A DNA stretch of 64,000 nucleotides from Candidatus Anammoxibacter sp. (GCA_021777105.1 JAIQZQ010000054.1:26923-90922), one strand, 5' to 3'; positions 36,567 through 46,735 are shown, counted from the stretch's first letter. A program made the numbers and translations. The notes: generated by a model not told the origin, from the sequence alone.

Positions 36567-36703
36567 GGTTACCAAGCCCCTGCTTGGTAACCGGCAATTC
36601 GCGAAGCCCCTGCTTCGCGTGTAAAAGTTTACCAGGGCTCATTGTAAACGCGAAGCTGGGGCTTCGTGAATTGTTTCATTCCCAAACTGGGGTTTGGGAA
36701 CGA
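36567..36703. repeat. REP-like hairpin array, second copy
   Basis: Near-identical to 16893-17028: GGTTACCAAGC/GCTTGGTAACC, GCGAAGC/GCTTCGC, CGCGAAGC/GCTTCG and TTCCCAAAC/GTTTGGGAA hairpins in the same order and spacing. It stands in the same position relative to the genes. Confidence 0.8.
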
Positions 36704-36740
36704 GGAGACGGTAAAAATCTAAGATTTTTGTTATAAATTA

Positions 36741-36907
36741 CACACCCCTCGTTTCCCTCTTTTTAAAGGGGAGGTTTATTCGTTTTTGTTTTTTTACATT
36801 CGACATTCGATATTCTCTTTTTATCACAGGCAAGGATGCCTGTGCCACTAATAATTGACCTTTGGGCATTTGTAAAATATTTTTACAAATGAATAAACAT
36901 CCGCAAA
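36741..36907. repeat. Shared 3' flank of PKD genes (copy 3)
   Basis: CACACCCCTCGTTTCCCTC, a TTTTTATCACAGGCAAGGATG hairpin with GCCTGTG, and TTTGTAAAATATTTTTACAA before the stop; the counterpart of 17068-17246 and 23793-23978, somewhat more diverged. Confidence 0.65.
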
Positions 36908-39900
36908 CTATCTACTAAAAAATGCCGGCGGCGGTTTAGGTTGGGAATCTCCGTCATCCACTTTGAGCCCCAGTGATTCTGCCGGCGCCGAATCAGTGGA
37001 GCTGGTTCCCGCAGGCGTAAAAGCTGCAATATTTTTGACTGAAATCCTGTTTGTTGCGCTTTCATCCGAGGCGGCTCCATCGGATGAGCCCAGGCAATAA
37101 AGGATTCCGTTTGAGCCGCCAATGTAAATCCTTCCATTTTTGTCAATCGCCGGGGATGAATTAAATGACTTGCGGTCGGGCGGGTCAAACGCCCAAAGCA
37201 GGTTTCCGGCCACATCAACCGCCCTAACCTTTCCATCGCCTGCTCCAAAATAAACCGTGCCGTCCGGCCCTAACACAGGGGAGGATATCAACTTCACATT
37301 TTGGCCAAAATCTATTTTCCATTTTAACTTTCCTTCGGATGTGACGGCAAAAAGAGCTCCTTTATCCGTGCCGACGCATAAATTGCCATTGTTATCAATA
37401 GCGGGGGAGCAGTCGGTAACAGCTTCTAAATCAAACTCCCAGATCAACTTGCCGTTTTTATCAATAGCGTAGAGATTTTTGTCCCATGAGCAAGCGTACA
37501 CAACCCCGGAGCTTGTGATAGCCGGGGTAGACCTGATTCCGTTATTAGCCGCAAATTTCCATTTCAACTCTCCTTCGTTTGTCAAGGCGTAAAGATTGCC
37601 GTCGTAAGATCCAAAATAAATAGAGCCGGCGTCATCTATGGAGGGCGATGAAAAAACACTGCCATTGGTTTTAAACTTCCATACAAGTTCGCCGGTGGCG
37701 CTATTCAGGGCGTATAAGTTGCTGTCAAACGACCCTGCTATTATATTGCCGTTGTTGTCGATGGCCGGTGATGCAGGGACTTCACCTTCTGTTTTAAACT
37801 TCCACAACAATCCGCCATTGGCCGTAATGGCGTAAACATGCGTGTCGTTTGAGCCAAAATAGATATTGCCGGCTAAGTCTATTACCGGCGAGGAGACAAC
37901 AAGCCCGTCTGTTTTAAATCTCCATAACTCAGAGCCGGCGCTATTTAAAGCGTACAAATTTCCGTCATATGAGCCGAAATAGATAGTTCCGTCATTTGCC
38001 ATGATTGGGGAAGACTCAATTTTGTCGCCGGCCGTAAAACTCCACAACAGGGAGAGATCAAACCCGCCAAGATAGGGAGTCTTGCCGTTACGGGTTTTGT
38101 TCTGCCTGAACATTGTCCATGGGCTTAGATCGTCGTTAAGTTTTACGTTAATATAATTTTCCTTAATTTTTGTTATGGTTTCTCCATCTTCGGCCTTAAC
38201 CGATAATTGAACTGTGTATAGGCCGGGTGTGGCATAAGTATAAACCGGGTCCTTTACATTGCTCATGCTACCGTCGCCAAACTCCCAGAGTTGAGACAGG
38301 ATAGCCCCTTTCGAAAGATTTCTGAATTGAGAGATTAAAGGGGCGGCTCCATCGGTGGGCGACGCGCCAAAATCAGGCAGAGCGGGGCCTTCTTCTTCAG
38401 GCAACGGCAGCTCTAATGGGGTGGTTTCAGGATCGCCTATTACATCAACATAATACATGCCTTCAAATTTTCTGCGATTATTGTTAATAACAACTTCGCC
38501 TTCTACTTTAAACGGAGTGTTTCCTGTTTTACTAATGGTTAAATCCCTGATGCTAAACTTAGCGCGCAACTCTTTAGGCCTGCCTATTTTAACTGAGCAG
38601 TTTTCAGCCTGCGCCCCTTCACACACTATTGAACCGCAATCAATGGCTTTTGGATCAAGGCCGGAATCAAACTTTATAACCGCGGTAAAATCCCCGCGTT
38701 TGCCTAACTCAATAGTTTCAGGCTCTATCCTTATGGTTGCGTCTACATTTACGGCATTAACCAAATCCTGTTTTATATCAGTGTCTGATGCGCCGTTTTC
38801 GCCATTAACAGTTAAACTAACGGTATAAATGCCGACTGTATCATAAATGTGAACAGGGTTTTGTTCGAAGCTTGTTTTACCATCGCCAAAGTCCCATAGC
38901 CAACCGACAACATCGGAGCTTTCTGATTTACCCTCAAATGTTACTTCTAAAGGAATAGGCCCATTGACCGGGGATGCATTGAAATTCGCTTGTAAGGCGT
39001 CTATCGGCAGAACTCTAATCATATTGGATATGGCGTTGTTAGCAGAAACATTGTCGCCGGAGACAACCAGATTTACTGTATAAAAACCATTTGTCTTATA
39101 AATATGCTCGGGGTTTTGTTCCGCGCCTGTTTCTCCGTCGCCAAAATCCCACAACCAACCGATAATGTTTTGTCCCTCTGAAAGATCGGTAAACTGAACC
39201 TTTAATGGAAGCTTACCTTTGGTTTTATCAGCTTGAAACTTGACAATTACGCCGTTATTCGGCGTGATTGTAATAAATCCAATTTTAGACATTATCCCTG
39301 TTAAGATTCTTTTGCCGGTTAATACTCTTTTGTCCGACACACCTGTTTCGTCCGGCGCGCTTGCTTCGCTTGAATCACTGTTTACAAGCAGTTTTACATT
39401 ATAATTGCCGGGTATGCCATAAACATGTTTTGGGTCTTTCTCTTCGCTGGTTTGCCCATCTCCAAAATCCCATAACCATCCTGTTATGTTATCGCCTTGC
39501 GACAAATCCACAAACTCGATAGTTGTTGTGCCCATGCCTGTTTGTTTTAAAGCTTTAAAATCCGCTAAAAGTTCGTCAGGAGGCAAAATCGTTATAAAAT
39601 CCTGCGCGGTTTTGGTGTTTGTGCCGGCTTTTCCTGTAATGGTTAAGCTGACCGTAAATTTATCCGCTGCTAAAAAAGTGTGTTTGGGGTCTTTATCAAT
39701 GCTTGTCTCTCCATTGCCAAAATCCCACAACCACTCTGAAACAGAACCCAGCGAGTTGTCAACAAACTGAACTTCAAAAGGGGCAAAACCTTTTGCCTCG
39801 TCCGTTGAGAAATCGGCTAAAAGTTTTCCTTGTTGAAGAGCGTTTACAAAACCGTCTTTTACCAGAACCGCAGATTCGTTGTTGTCGTCTTCCAGTGTTA

Positions 39901-42685
39901 AACACACACTGTATTGTCCGGGTATCTCATATGTATGCGATGGGTTTTGCTCATTGCTGGTAGCGCCGTCGCCGAAATGCCACAATCGGGATATTGTTTC
40001 GCCTGTTGAGAGATCGTTAAACTGAACGGTTAAAGGAATCTCTCCTTTAACCGGGATTCCGGTAAAATTGACGTTAATTTTAGAGGGAGACCCTACATGG
40101 ATTATCTCGTCTTTTTCAATAAAGCCAACGCCGTTATCGCCTTTTACTGTTAATTTAACGCTGTAAACGCCGGGTTCGGTGTATATATGTATTGGGTCTT
40201 TTTCCGAGCCGGTATTGCCGTCGCCAAAATCCCATAACCATTCTGAAAACGCGCCCGACGAAGTGTCAACAAACTGAGTTGTGAAAGGGGCTACGCCTCC
40301 CGAGCCTATAAAATTGAAATCAGCAACCGGAGAGTCAGCGGGCAAAATAGTAATAAATTCCTGTTTAACGGTTGTATGCGTATCTTTGAAGCTATTCGCT
40401 ATTTCAAGGCTGATTGAATATATCCCTGTCTTTTCATACAAATATCCTGGATTTTGCTCAATAGAGGTTTTTCCATCGCCAAAGTTCCAGGACCATGAGA
40501 CTATATCATCGCCAAATGAAAGGTCGTTAAACTGGACATTCATCGGGGCTCTGCCCTCTTTTATATCAACGTTAAAATCCGCCTGGATACCGCCGGACTC
40601 TTTGGTCAAAACGGAAATAAAGTTGTTTTTTAATTCCTTTGTAGTTGCCCCGTCATCCCCTTCCACCGTCAATGTCACGTTGAAATCACCCGCAGTTTTA
40701 TAAATGTGCGCGGGGTTTTGCTCTACGCTTGTGTTGCCGTCGCCAAAATCCCACAACCAACTTTTAATCTTCCCTGTTGTTTTGTCGGCAAACTGAACGT
40801 CAAGCGGAACAAACCCTTTATTGGCAAGACTGCTGAAGCCCGCAACCGGCGCGTCAGGGGCGGCAACTTTTATAAAGGCTTCTATGGTCTTTGTGTCAGC
40901 CTCTTTTGCTCCTGTTATTGTCAAACTTACGCTGTAATTGCCGGCGTTTTTGTATATATGAGATGGATTTTTTTCAACGCTGGTTTCACCGTCGCCAAAG
41001 CTCCACTGCCGGTTCTTGATGTCTCCGGTTGAAATATCGGAAAATTGCGTTGTAAGCGGAGCGTTGCCGGCTATAACCGAAGCTGTAAAATTAGCCAAAG
41101 GGGCGTTGTTTTCTAATATTTTTATTAAACCCCGGACTGTTTTTACGTCTGCCCCCCCCGGCCCGGAAACGGTTAACGCAACTGTGAAATTCCCTGTTTT
41201 TGTGTACGCGCGCGAAGGATTCCGTTCTGTTGAGCTATTGCCGTCGCCAAAATCCCACTGCCGTTTAGTAATATCTCCTTTAGACAAATCGTTAAATTTA
41301 ACTGTAAACGGGCTAAACCCGGTGACGGCATTAACGGAAAAATCGCTTAAAGGGGCTTCAGGCGCAACGACCTTGATTAAATCAATCTTGGTTCCCGTGT
41401 TTGACCCGGAAGGCCCGGTCACTGTTAACGAGACTGTAAAAAGTCCGGCTTTGGTATAAATATGCGCTGGATTTTGTTCTGTTGAACCTTCTCCGTCCCC
41501 AAAATCCCACTGCCGTGAAGCAATCTCGCCTCCGGAGGAAAGATCGTTAAAATTAACTCTTAGCGGACTATTGCCCATCATTGACGACGCGGAAAAGCCG
41601 GCAAACAAGCTATTCGTGGCCAAAACAGTTATAAAATCGGCCTTTTTTATTGTGTCTGTTCCTCCGGGGCCGGTGACCGTTAAAGTCACGGCATACTTCC
41701 CCTGTTTAGAATATCTATGCAAAGGATCCTTTTCAACGCTGGCTTGATTGTCTCCAAAATCCCATTTCCTGCTCTCTATTTCGCCTGTTGAATTGTCAAC
41801 AAATTTAACGTCTAAAGAAACCTTGCCGTTGGTAGGATTAGCGGAAAAATTAGCCCCTGGTTTTTGAATTGGAACGGGCGTTAGAGTTGGCGTTGGCGCC
41901 GGGATTGGCGTTATCGTTGGCGTGTCTGCTGGAGTTGGGGTTGTACCAGGCGTAAGCGTAGGTGTGGGAGTGGGAGTGGGAGTGGGAGTGGATGTAGTTT
42001 GCGGAGTCGGCGTTGGCGTTGGGACGACATTTGGCGTTGGAGTCGGAGTAGTACTTGAAGAACCTCCGCCTCCTGAACCTCCACTATTTGTGGGAGGCGC
42101 TGATATAGACCAGTTCGTGTTGTTACCGGAATCCACGGAATTGGTTGTATGTAATTCCTTACCTTCGGACGAATTTGAATCCTTTACATCAAGAAAGGCC
42201 AGTTCCGTCGAAATCCCGGTTGGAACTGTTATGTTAAATTGAGTTGGAGACGAGGAGCTTCTAAGGGATAACAAGTTGCCGGATGCCCCTCTCAACACAA
42301 GACTGTTTGCGATGGTCTGAGTCGTAGAGTTGCTAAAAGTTAACGTATCGGACGATGATACGGTTTTAGACAATTTATAGAAAGTTGTCGAGCCTGTTAT
42401 AGTTTGGCCTGCTCCGTTTAATGTAACTAAGCCGGAGCCTGCTTGAAAACTGCCCGTGTTTCCCCAATTTCCACCAACTATAATGGAGCCCGTTGTTACC
42501 GTCAGCGTTCCGGAGTTAATAAACAGGTTGCCGTCAACGCTTAGTGAATTAGCCGATAAACTTATGGCTGCGGTAGAACTGACGATAAAATTATTTAAAG
42601 CATAAGTTATGCCGCTAAAAAACTGTGAAAGTGTAATAACAAGCAAAGTTATTGATAAAAAGAATTTATGTTTTGCCATATTCAT
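36908..42685 (-). CDS. Giant secreted PKD/beta-propeller protein (1,925 aa), copy C
   Basis: Same plan as copies A and B: signal peptide (FFLSITLLVITLSQFFSG), N-terminal beta domain nearly identical to copy A, Thr-Pro linker (about 208-275), about twelve PKD domains (278-1308), Cys-containing Ig-like insert, a further PKD, PQQ-type propeller and a tail ending PPPAFFSR. An ATG at 42712 is in frame but adds an unlikely MGSGKGINR prefix. The ATG at 42685 has AAGGGA 9 bases upstream and gives a normal signal peptide, so I use it. The PKD around residue 1100 has an insert (SSEASAPDETGVSDKRVLTG). It begins 30 bases after the stop of the 42716-44050 membrane protein, which suggests co-transcription. 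Confidence 0.87.
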   Translation of the reverse strand: MNMAKHKFFLSITLLVITLSQFFSGITYALNNFIVSSTAAISLSANSLSVDGNLFINSGTLTVTTGSIIVGGNWGNTGSFQAGSGLVTLNGAGQTITGSTTFYKLSKTVSSSDTLTFSNSTTQTIANSLVLRGASGNLLSLRSSSSPTQFNITVPTGISTELAFLDVKDSNSSEGKELHTTNSVDSGNNTNWSISAPPTNSGGSGGGGSSSTTPTPTPNVVPTPTPTPQTTSTPTPTPTPTPTLTPGTTPTPADTPTITPIPAPTPTLTPVPIQKPGANFSANPTNGKVSLDVKFVDNSTGEIESRKWDFGDNQASVEKDPLHRYSKQGKYAVTLTVTGPGGTDTIKKADFITVLATNSLFAGFSASSMMGNSPLRVNFNDLSSGGEIASRQWDFGDGEGSTEQNPAHIYTKAGLFTVSLTVTGPSGSNTGTKIDLIKVVAPEAPLSDFSVNAVTGFSPFTVKFNDLSKGDITKRQWDFGDGNSSTERNPSRAYTKTGNFTVALTVSGPGGADVKTVRGLIKILENNAPLANFTASVIAGNAPLTTQFSDISTGDIKNRQWSFGDGETSVEKNPSHIYKNAGNYSVSLTITGAKEADTKTIEAFIKVAAPDAPVAGFSSLANKGFVPLDVQFADKTTGKIKSWLWDFGDGNTSVEQNPAHIYKTAGDFNVTLTVEGDDGATTKELKNNFISVLTKESGGIQADFNVDIKEGRAPMNVQFNDLSFGDDIVSWSWNFGDGKTSIEQNPGYLYEKTGIYSISLEIANSFKDTHTTVKQEFITILPADSPVADFNFIGSGGVAPFTTQFVDTSSGAFSEWLWDFGDGNTGSEKDPIHIYTEPGVYSVKLTVKGDNGVGFIEKDEIIHVGSPSKINVNFTGIPVKGEIPLTVQFNDLSTGETISRLWHFGDGATSNEQNPSHTYEIPGQYSVCLTLEDDNNESAVLVKDGFVNALQQGKLLADFSTDEAKGFAPFEVQFVDNSLGSVSEWLWDFGNGETSIDKDPKHTFLAADKFTVSLTITGKAGTNTKTAQDFITILPPDELLADFKALKQTGMGTTTIEFVDLSQGDNITGWLWDFGDGQTSEEKDPKHVYGIPGNYNVKLLVNSDSSEASAPDETGVSDKRVLTGKRILTGIMSKIGFITITPNNGVIVKFQADKTKGKLPLKVQFTDLSEGQNIIGWLWDFGDGETGAEQNPEHIYKTNGFYTVNLVVSGDNVSANNAISNMIRVLPIDALQANFNASPVNGPIPLEVTFEGKSESSDVVGWLWDFGDGKTSFEQNPVHIYDTVGIYTVSLTVNGENGASDTDIKQDLVNAVNVDATIRIEPETIELGKRGDFTAVIKFDSGLDPKAIDCGSIVCEGAQAENCSVKIGRPKELRAKFSIRDLTISKTGNTPFKVEGEVVINNNRRKFEGMYYVDVIGDPETTPLELPLPEEEGPALPDFGASPTDGAAPLISQFRNLSKGAILSQLWEFGDGSMSNVKDPVYTYATPGLYTVQLSVKAEDGETITKIKENYINVKLNDDLSPWTMFRQNKTRNGKTPYLGGFDLSLLWSFTAGDKIESSPIMANDGTIYFGSYDGNLYALNSAGSELWRFKTDGLVVSSPVIDLAGNIYFGSNDTHVYAITANGGLLWKFKTEGEVPASPAIDNNGNIIAGSFDSNLYALNSATGELVWKFKTNGSVFSSPSIDDAGSIYFGSYDGNLYALTNEGELKWKFAANNGIRSTPAITSSGVVYACSWDKNLYAIDKNGKLIWEFDLEAVTDCSPAIDNNGNLCVGTDKGALFAVTSEGKLKWKIDFGQNVKLISSPVLGPDGTVYFGAGDGKVRAVDVAGNLLWAFDPPDRKSFNSSPAIDKNGRIYIGGSNGILYCLGSSDGAASDESATNRISVKNIAAFTPAGTSSTDSAPAESLGLKVDDGDSQPKPPPAFFSR

Positions 42686-42715
42686 TCTATTAATTCCCTT
42701 GCCACTGCCCATTGA

Positions 42716-44050
42716 TTACGATTGCGCTGGAACTTCTACGGCTTTTTTCTTCAGCGGCCCGCCATCTTTGGCTATATATGATATGAGCTTATCTAAAAGT
42801 GAAAACAGTATTTCCACATTATATCCCGCTAAAAATGAAATTGAGAGGGTAGTTACCGCGCCCATGCCTGAACCCATTTTCGGCGCAAAAAACCATCCTA
42901 TAATCAAACCGGCCAAAGAACCCATGGTTAATCTTAATCGATAATTTATCAGAACCTCTGGTGAAAATGATAAGACTTTGATCTCCTTGGAGAGTGTGCG
43001 CAACACATACATAAACGCTCCAAGTAATCCATATAACAACGGCAGGATGTATTGCTCAATCGTGCTAAGTGTATATTCCGCCGCTAAATTGTTAAGGAAA
43101 TACTGATTTCTTGATTTATATTGTTCCAGCTTAAGTCTCTTCCTTTGAAGCCGCCTCTTTAACTTATTAATTGTAGTTTCAATGGCAGCTATGTTTTCGG
43201 GAGTGTCGCCATTTTTTATTTCACTTTGTGTTTTTTTGATTTTCTCTTCTAAATTGATTATTTGCGCTTTAATTGAACTTTCGCGGTAAGGATTTACTTT
43301 TCCTTCAAATCGATCCTTAAACAAAGCCGTTAACCAATAGCTATTCCAGCTGCAAAGAAGTTCATAATTTGCGTCCATCTCCTGCTGAATTACAGACAGC
43401 TTAACATTTAAGGCTTTTAGTTCTTTTCGAGTTCTGTCATCTTTTTTGTTGGTGAGAAGTTCATCATATTCGCTTTCCTGCAATAATTCGTCCCGTTGTT
43501 CCTTAATGTGATTTTCTTCACTAAACAAAACGCTAATTTTTTTGATCGCCTTAACTCCAATTATCCAGTATATCTGAATACCCAAAAGCGCTAATAGAGA
43601 TACAAGCGCAAATATTCTAAAATTACGGGCAACTTTATTTGCCATTATGCTGCTTTTTTTAGCGTTATTTCCCGTGGGTAGTTTAGTTGCGTTTAAACTG
43701 ACGATAGTGACGGGCTTGACCGTATTTGCCATATAATTATATGCCATCCAAAACTCCACCTCATCCGTGGCGTTCCAATCCGGCGTCTCCACCGCAAATT
43801 TTGACTCTATAATCTTGTTTACATAATCCTGATTAACATCAATTCCCGCTTCCGCTGTGTATGCAACTAAAAGCTGCGCCTCGTGCACAGCGTGTTTTAC
43901 GTCAATTGTGATTTTACCGGGAGCGCGTCTATCCATGAAGCCCCGTCTATCTCTTGACTTGCGTGTCTTTGACCCGTCAGAGCTCTTCAGTGTATTGTCT
44001 ACATCCGGGGTGATATCACCCTTTAGTATGTTATCCTTTTCCGTATTCAT
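42716..44050 (-). CDS. Membrane protein with central coiled coil (444 aa), unknown family
   Basis: I do not recognise this family. A basic, disordered N-terminus (KTRKSRDRRGFMDRRAPGK) is followed by a soluble segment to about residue 130 and a transmembrane helix at about 143-166 (FALVSLLALLGIQIYWIIGV). A charged coiled-coil region spans about 175-325 (EEKIKKTQSEIKN; KLKRRLQRKRLKLEQYK), and three more hydrophobic segments lie at about 335-355, 375-392 and 398-428. The layout suggests an inner-membrane protein with a large coiled-coil domain. AAGGAC stands 8 bases before the ATG. It lies directly upstream of PKD copy C with a 30-base gap after removing that gene's false start, and could be an assembly or anchoring factor for the surface proteins (inference from position only). 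Confidence 0.75.
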   Translation of the reverse strand: MNTEKDNILKGDITPDVDNTLKSSDGSKTRKSRDRRGFMDRRAPGKITIDVKHAVHEAQLLVAYTAEAGIDVNQDYVNKIIESKFAVETPDWNATDEVEFWMAYNYMANTVKPVTIVSLNATKLPTGNNAKKSSIMANKVARNFRIFALVSLLALLGIQIYWIIGVKAIKKISVLFSEENHIKEQRDELLQESEYDELLTNKKDDRTRKELKALNVKLSVIQQEMDANYELLCSWNSYWLTALFKDRFEGKVNPYRESSIKAQIINLEEKIKKTQSEIKNGDTPENIAAIETTINKLKRRLQRKRLKLEQYKSRNQYFLNNLAAEYTLSTIEQYILPLLYGLLGAFMYVLRTLSKEIKVLSFSPEVLINYRLRLTMGSLAGLIIGWFFAPKMGSGMGAVTTLSISFLAGYNVEILFSLLDKLISYIAKDGGPLKKKAVEVPAQS

Positions 44051-44941
44051 TGTTTAATTGTCCTTGTTAAACCCCGCTGGGCCCTTACTTTTACCTTACA
44101 AGTTAAAATTAAAATCAATTTAGGCAATCTGCAATGCATATTGTCTGCCAAAACTCCCCAATGCGCGCATTATCCCATTCAAGAATAATTGTCGCCGGAG
44201 CAGACTAGCCGCTCCGCGCTTATTATCATTTTGTAATAACAACGTTTCGGGCCATAAGGTTATAAAAGAAATAACCCGGGCTTTTCAACTTACATACCCC
44301 ATTCAGAGCGGTAGTATATCAATGTTCAATAAATTGTCAATAATTGATTTATATGTTAATGCCTGAAATTTACTACCGATTACGTAGGGGCGCACACTAC
44401 ACGGTGTAGTGGTTGGACGGGTTCATACATTTAACCTAAAATGGCTGAACGCAGAATATTCAATACTCTACATGTTGTAACTCATTATACACCATTAAGT
44501 TACACAAATATTCAATTTTTCCAAAGATATTGAGATAGAATTTGTTATATTCATACAGATTGACACAACCAGCGGTATATATATAGTATGCTTTTGCCTT
44601 AACAATTTATTTAAATAAAAAAAAAAACAAAAGCCTCAACAATGTGTAACTTATATAGTAGCTTCTGTTTATGATTTTAATATTCCATGTTGGCTTAACT
44701 ATATAAACACAACTACAGGTATGTAGCAAACATATTTTTTAAGATAATATAATCTAAAAACCCATTAAAACCTCCAATAATACCATGGATGATTTTATAA
44801 AAAATACCACTACAAAAAAATAACGCCATTAGGCATAAAGAATTTCAAATTTGAAAAAAATACGTAGACGTAAAATTTGAAATTTTTTTTTAACACTATC
44901 TAAATCTGCCTTTTTTAAAGACTGTGTAATGTAAATCCAGG
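44051..44941. other. Long AT-rich intergenic region
   Basis: No gene seen over about 890 bases between divergent transcription units. It holds a palindrome CACTACACGGTGTAGTG at about 44395-44411, an A12 run near 44620 and the terminator-like hairpin described separately. Confidence 0.5.
44841..44890 (+). terminator. Hairpin followed by T run, no gene upstream
   Basis: AATTTCAAATTT (44841-44852) pairs with AAATTTGAAATT (44873-44884), then a T run to 44890. The stem is AT-only with a 20-base loop, so it is weak as an intrinsic terminator. No plus-strand gene precedes it. Confidence 0.35.
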
Positions 44942-45214
44942 CTATTTTAAAATCTCATTAAACCAATAAGTCTGATAAAAATTCTTCCAAACCGGACAAG
45001 TAAAAAGTTCTGAATAATAGCTCCGGTGGCCCAATTCCTCCTTAGGGCATGGAAAGAAATAACTTGCTGTTTTTGCTTGTTCAAAAAGTTTATCAACCAC
45101 TTTTTCCCATAATTTGGAGGGGTGGGGGAATGTCGTTAAATTCTTATTTTTAAGATATCTTTTTAGGAATAATATGGAATTTGAGTTATAATTTAATCTT
45201 TCGTATTTTTTTTG
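44942..45214 (-). pseudogene. Startless 90-codon open frame, probable gene remnant
   Basis: The minus strand between an in-frame TGA at 45215-45217 and a TAG at 44942 reads as a plausible protein: SILFLKRYLKNKNLTTFPHP, then SKLWEKVVDKLFEQAK, ASYFFPCPKEELGHRSYYSE, LFTCPVWKNFYQTYWFNEIL. It is rich in aromatics and has two Cys-Pro pairs, unlike the surrounding AT-rich sequence, yet has no start codon upstream of the conserved-looking part. I do not recognise the family. It is most simply the C-terminal remnant of a lost gene. Confidence 0.5.
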
Positions 45215-45285
45215 TCAGAGTTTGAAACAAATTAAGAACGATTATTTCATTTTTATTCTCAAATAATAGAAAAGGAGGGTTTGAA

Positions 45286-46494
45286 ATGTTTAAAAGATAT
45301 CTGTTTGCCGGTTTATTTGCATGCGTTCTTAACATAGGCGTTGTTTACGCTGATGATATTGAGGCAGTGATTAAAGATAATACAACAAGCAGCGGGTTTA
45401 GCGTAAAGGAGGAGACAACAAACACAACAATCGCGCGTTTCAGAGGCGACGGCAATGTGGGCATAGCCGTAACCAGCCCTACTGAGAAACTTGAAGTTAA
45501 CGGCAATATACAGATTTCAGGCACGGGCAACGGGCTCAAATTTCCAGACGGCTCCACTCAAACCACTGCGGCGACAGGTGAATCGGGCGGCTCTGTTGAC
45601 GGGAATTCATTAGACGCATCCGACGGGTCGCCTGCGGACGCAGTGTTTGTGGATAGCAACGGCAGTGTTGGAATCGGGACGCAAAACCCGGATGATTTGT
45701 TGCATATCGCTTCAACAAACCCGGTCTTTATTTTAGAAGACACGGATGAAGCCCTGGACAAAAAGAAGTGGGTTATAAAGAATATTGATCAGGATCTGAT
45801 TTTTAAAACCACAAATGACGCTTTTACAACCGCCAGCGAAAAGGCGAGGATAACAAATGAGGGCAATGTGGGCATCAGCACGACGGAGCCGGTTTCTTTA
45901 TTGGATTTAGGGACGGATTTCTCTGATCCGGGAACATTTCCCAACAAGATATCGCTCTGGAATAATGGCTCTAATAACTATTTTGGATTTGGAATCAGCA
46001 ATACGGATTTAGACTATTTCTCGCAGAACAATCATAGATTCCATACGGAATATGATGGAACCCCTGGATCAGAAAAAATGGTTATAACAGCATCCGGCGA
46101 AGTCGGCATCGGCGTCTTAGCTCCAACAGAGAAATTAGAGGTTGCGGGCAATATAAAAACAAATTCTCAAACATTAAACAGCGACATGCGGTTTAAAAAA
46201 GATATTATGCCCTTAAACGGAGCTCTTGAAAAAGTAAACAATTTACAGGGAGTTACTTATAACTGGCGCGTGGATGAATTTAAGGATAGAAATTTTTCAG
46301 AAAAATCAAACCTCGGCATTATCGCGCAGGAAGTGGAAAAAGTAGTCCCGGAAGTTGTGCGCACAAGCAGCGACGGTTACAAAAGTGTTGAATATTCAAA
46401 ACTTGTGCCGCTGCTGATAGAGGGGATCAAGGAGCAGCAGAAAATAATATCGGAATTATCTGAAAGATTAAAAATCGTGGAGAGCAAACTTTAA
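45286..46494 (+). CDS. Secreted tail-fibre-like protein with S74 autoprocessing tip (402 aa)
   Basis: A signal peptide (YLFAGLFACVLNIGVVYAD) is followed by a head related to the other tail genes (SGFSVKEETTNTTIARFRGD, GNVGIAVTSPTEKLEVNGN), a short beta stalk with VGIGTQNPDDLLHI-type turns, and a C-terminal Peptidase_S74 chaperone domain. Its self-cleavage motif is Ser299-Asp-Met-Arg-Phe-Lys304. Downstream come LGIIAQEVEKVVPEVV, VEYSKLVPLLIEGIKEQQ and a final coiled coil, the canonical S74 order. Trimerisation and self-release of the domain are known for the family; secretion to the surface is inferred from the signal peptide. AAAGGAGG stands 7 bases before the ATG. It pairs with the PKD gene 240 bases downstream on the same strand. 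The decayed copy at 23652-23762 matches its end. Confidence 0.9.
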   Translation: MFKRYLFAGLFACVLNIGVVYADDIEAVIKDNTTSSGFSVKEETTNTTIARFRGDGNVGIAVTSPTEKLEVNGNIQISGTGNGLKFPDGSTQTTAATGESGGSVDGNSLDASDGSPADAVFVDSNGSVGIGTQNPDDLLHIASTNPVFILEDTDEALDKKKWVIKNIDQDLIFKTTNDAFTTASEKARITNEGNVGISTTEPVSLLDLGTDFSDPGTFPNKISLWNNGSNNYFGFGISNTDLDYFSQNNHRFHTEYDGTPGSEKMVITASGEVGIGVLAPTEKLEVAGNIKTNSQTLNSDMRFKKDIMPLNGALEKVNNLQGVTYNWRVDEFKDRNFSEKSNLGIIAQEVEKVVPEVVRTSSDGYKSVEYSKLVPLLIEGIKEQQKIISELSERLKIVESKL

Positions 46495-46520
46495 ATATAC
46501 CTACGTAAATTACAGAGAAC

Positions 46521-46608
46521 TATAGTCAAACAAATCAGGTTTTCGAAAAATTAAGTTCGCGTATGTTTTCCTCATATGCAATGAAATAAAACCCTAAAGG
46601 GTAAACTC
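46521..46608. repeat. Repeat D, copy 1
   Basis: TATAGTCAAACAAATCAGG, TTTTCGAAAAA and a later AATAAAACCCTAAAGGGTAA are shared, in order and spacing, with 52303-52398. Both copies lie directly next to a gene end. CCCTAAAGGG is a short palindrome. Confidence 0.6.
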
Positions 46609-46735
46609 CAACAAACTCAGCTTATTGGAGTTAAGGCTTTAGCCTTTTATTCATTAGTAAATTTCGAAATCCTTATGCTTTTGAGTATAAATAATAAAAA
46701 ATTCTTTGCGCATTTCTAAAAGGAGCGGATAGGAA

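Noticed and set aside
42686..42712. Upstream ATG of PKD copy C
   Set aside because: It adds an uncharacteristic prefix before the signal peptide and lacks a ribosome site; the ATG at 42685 has one.
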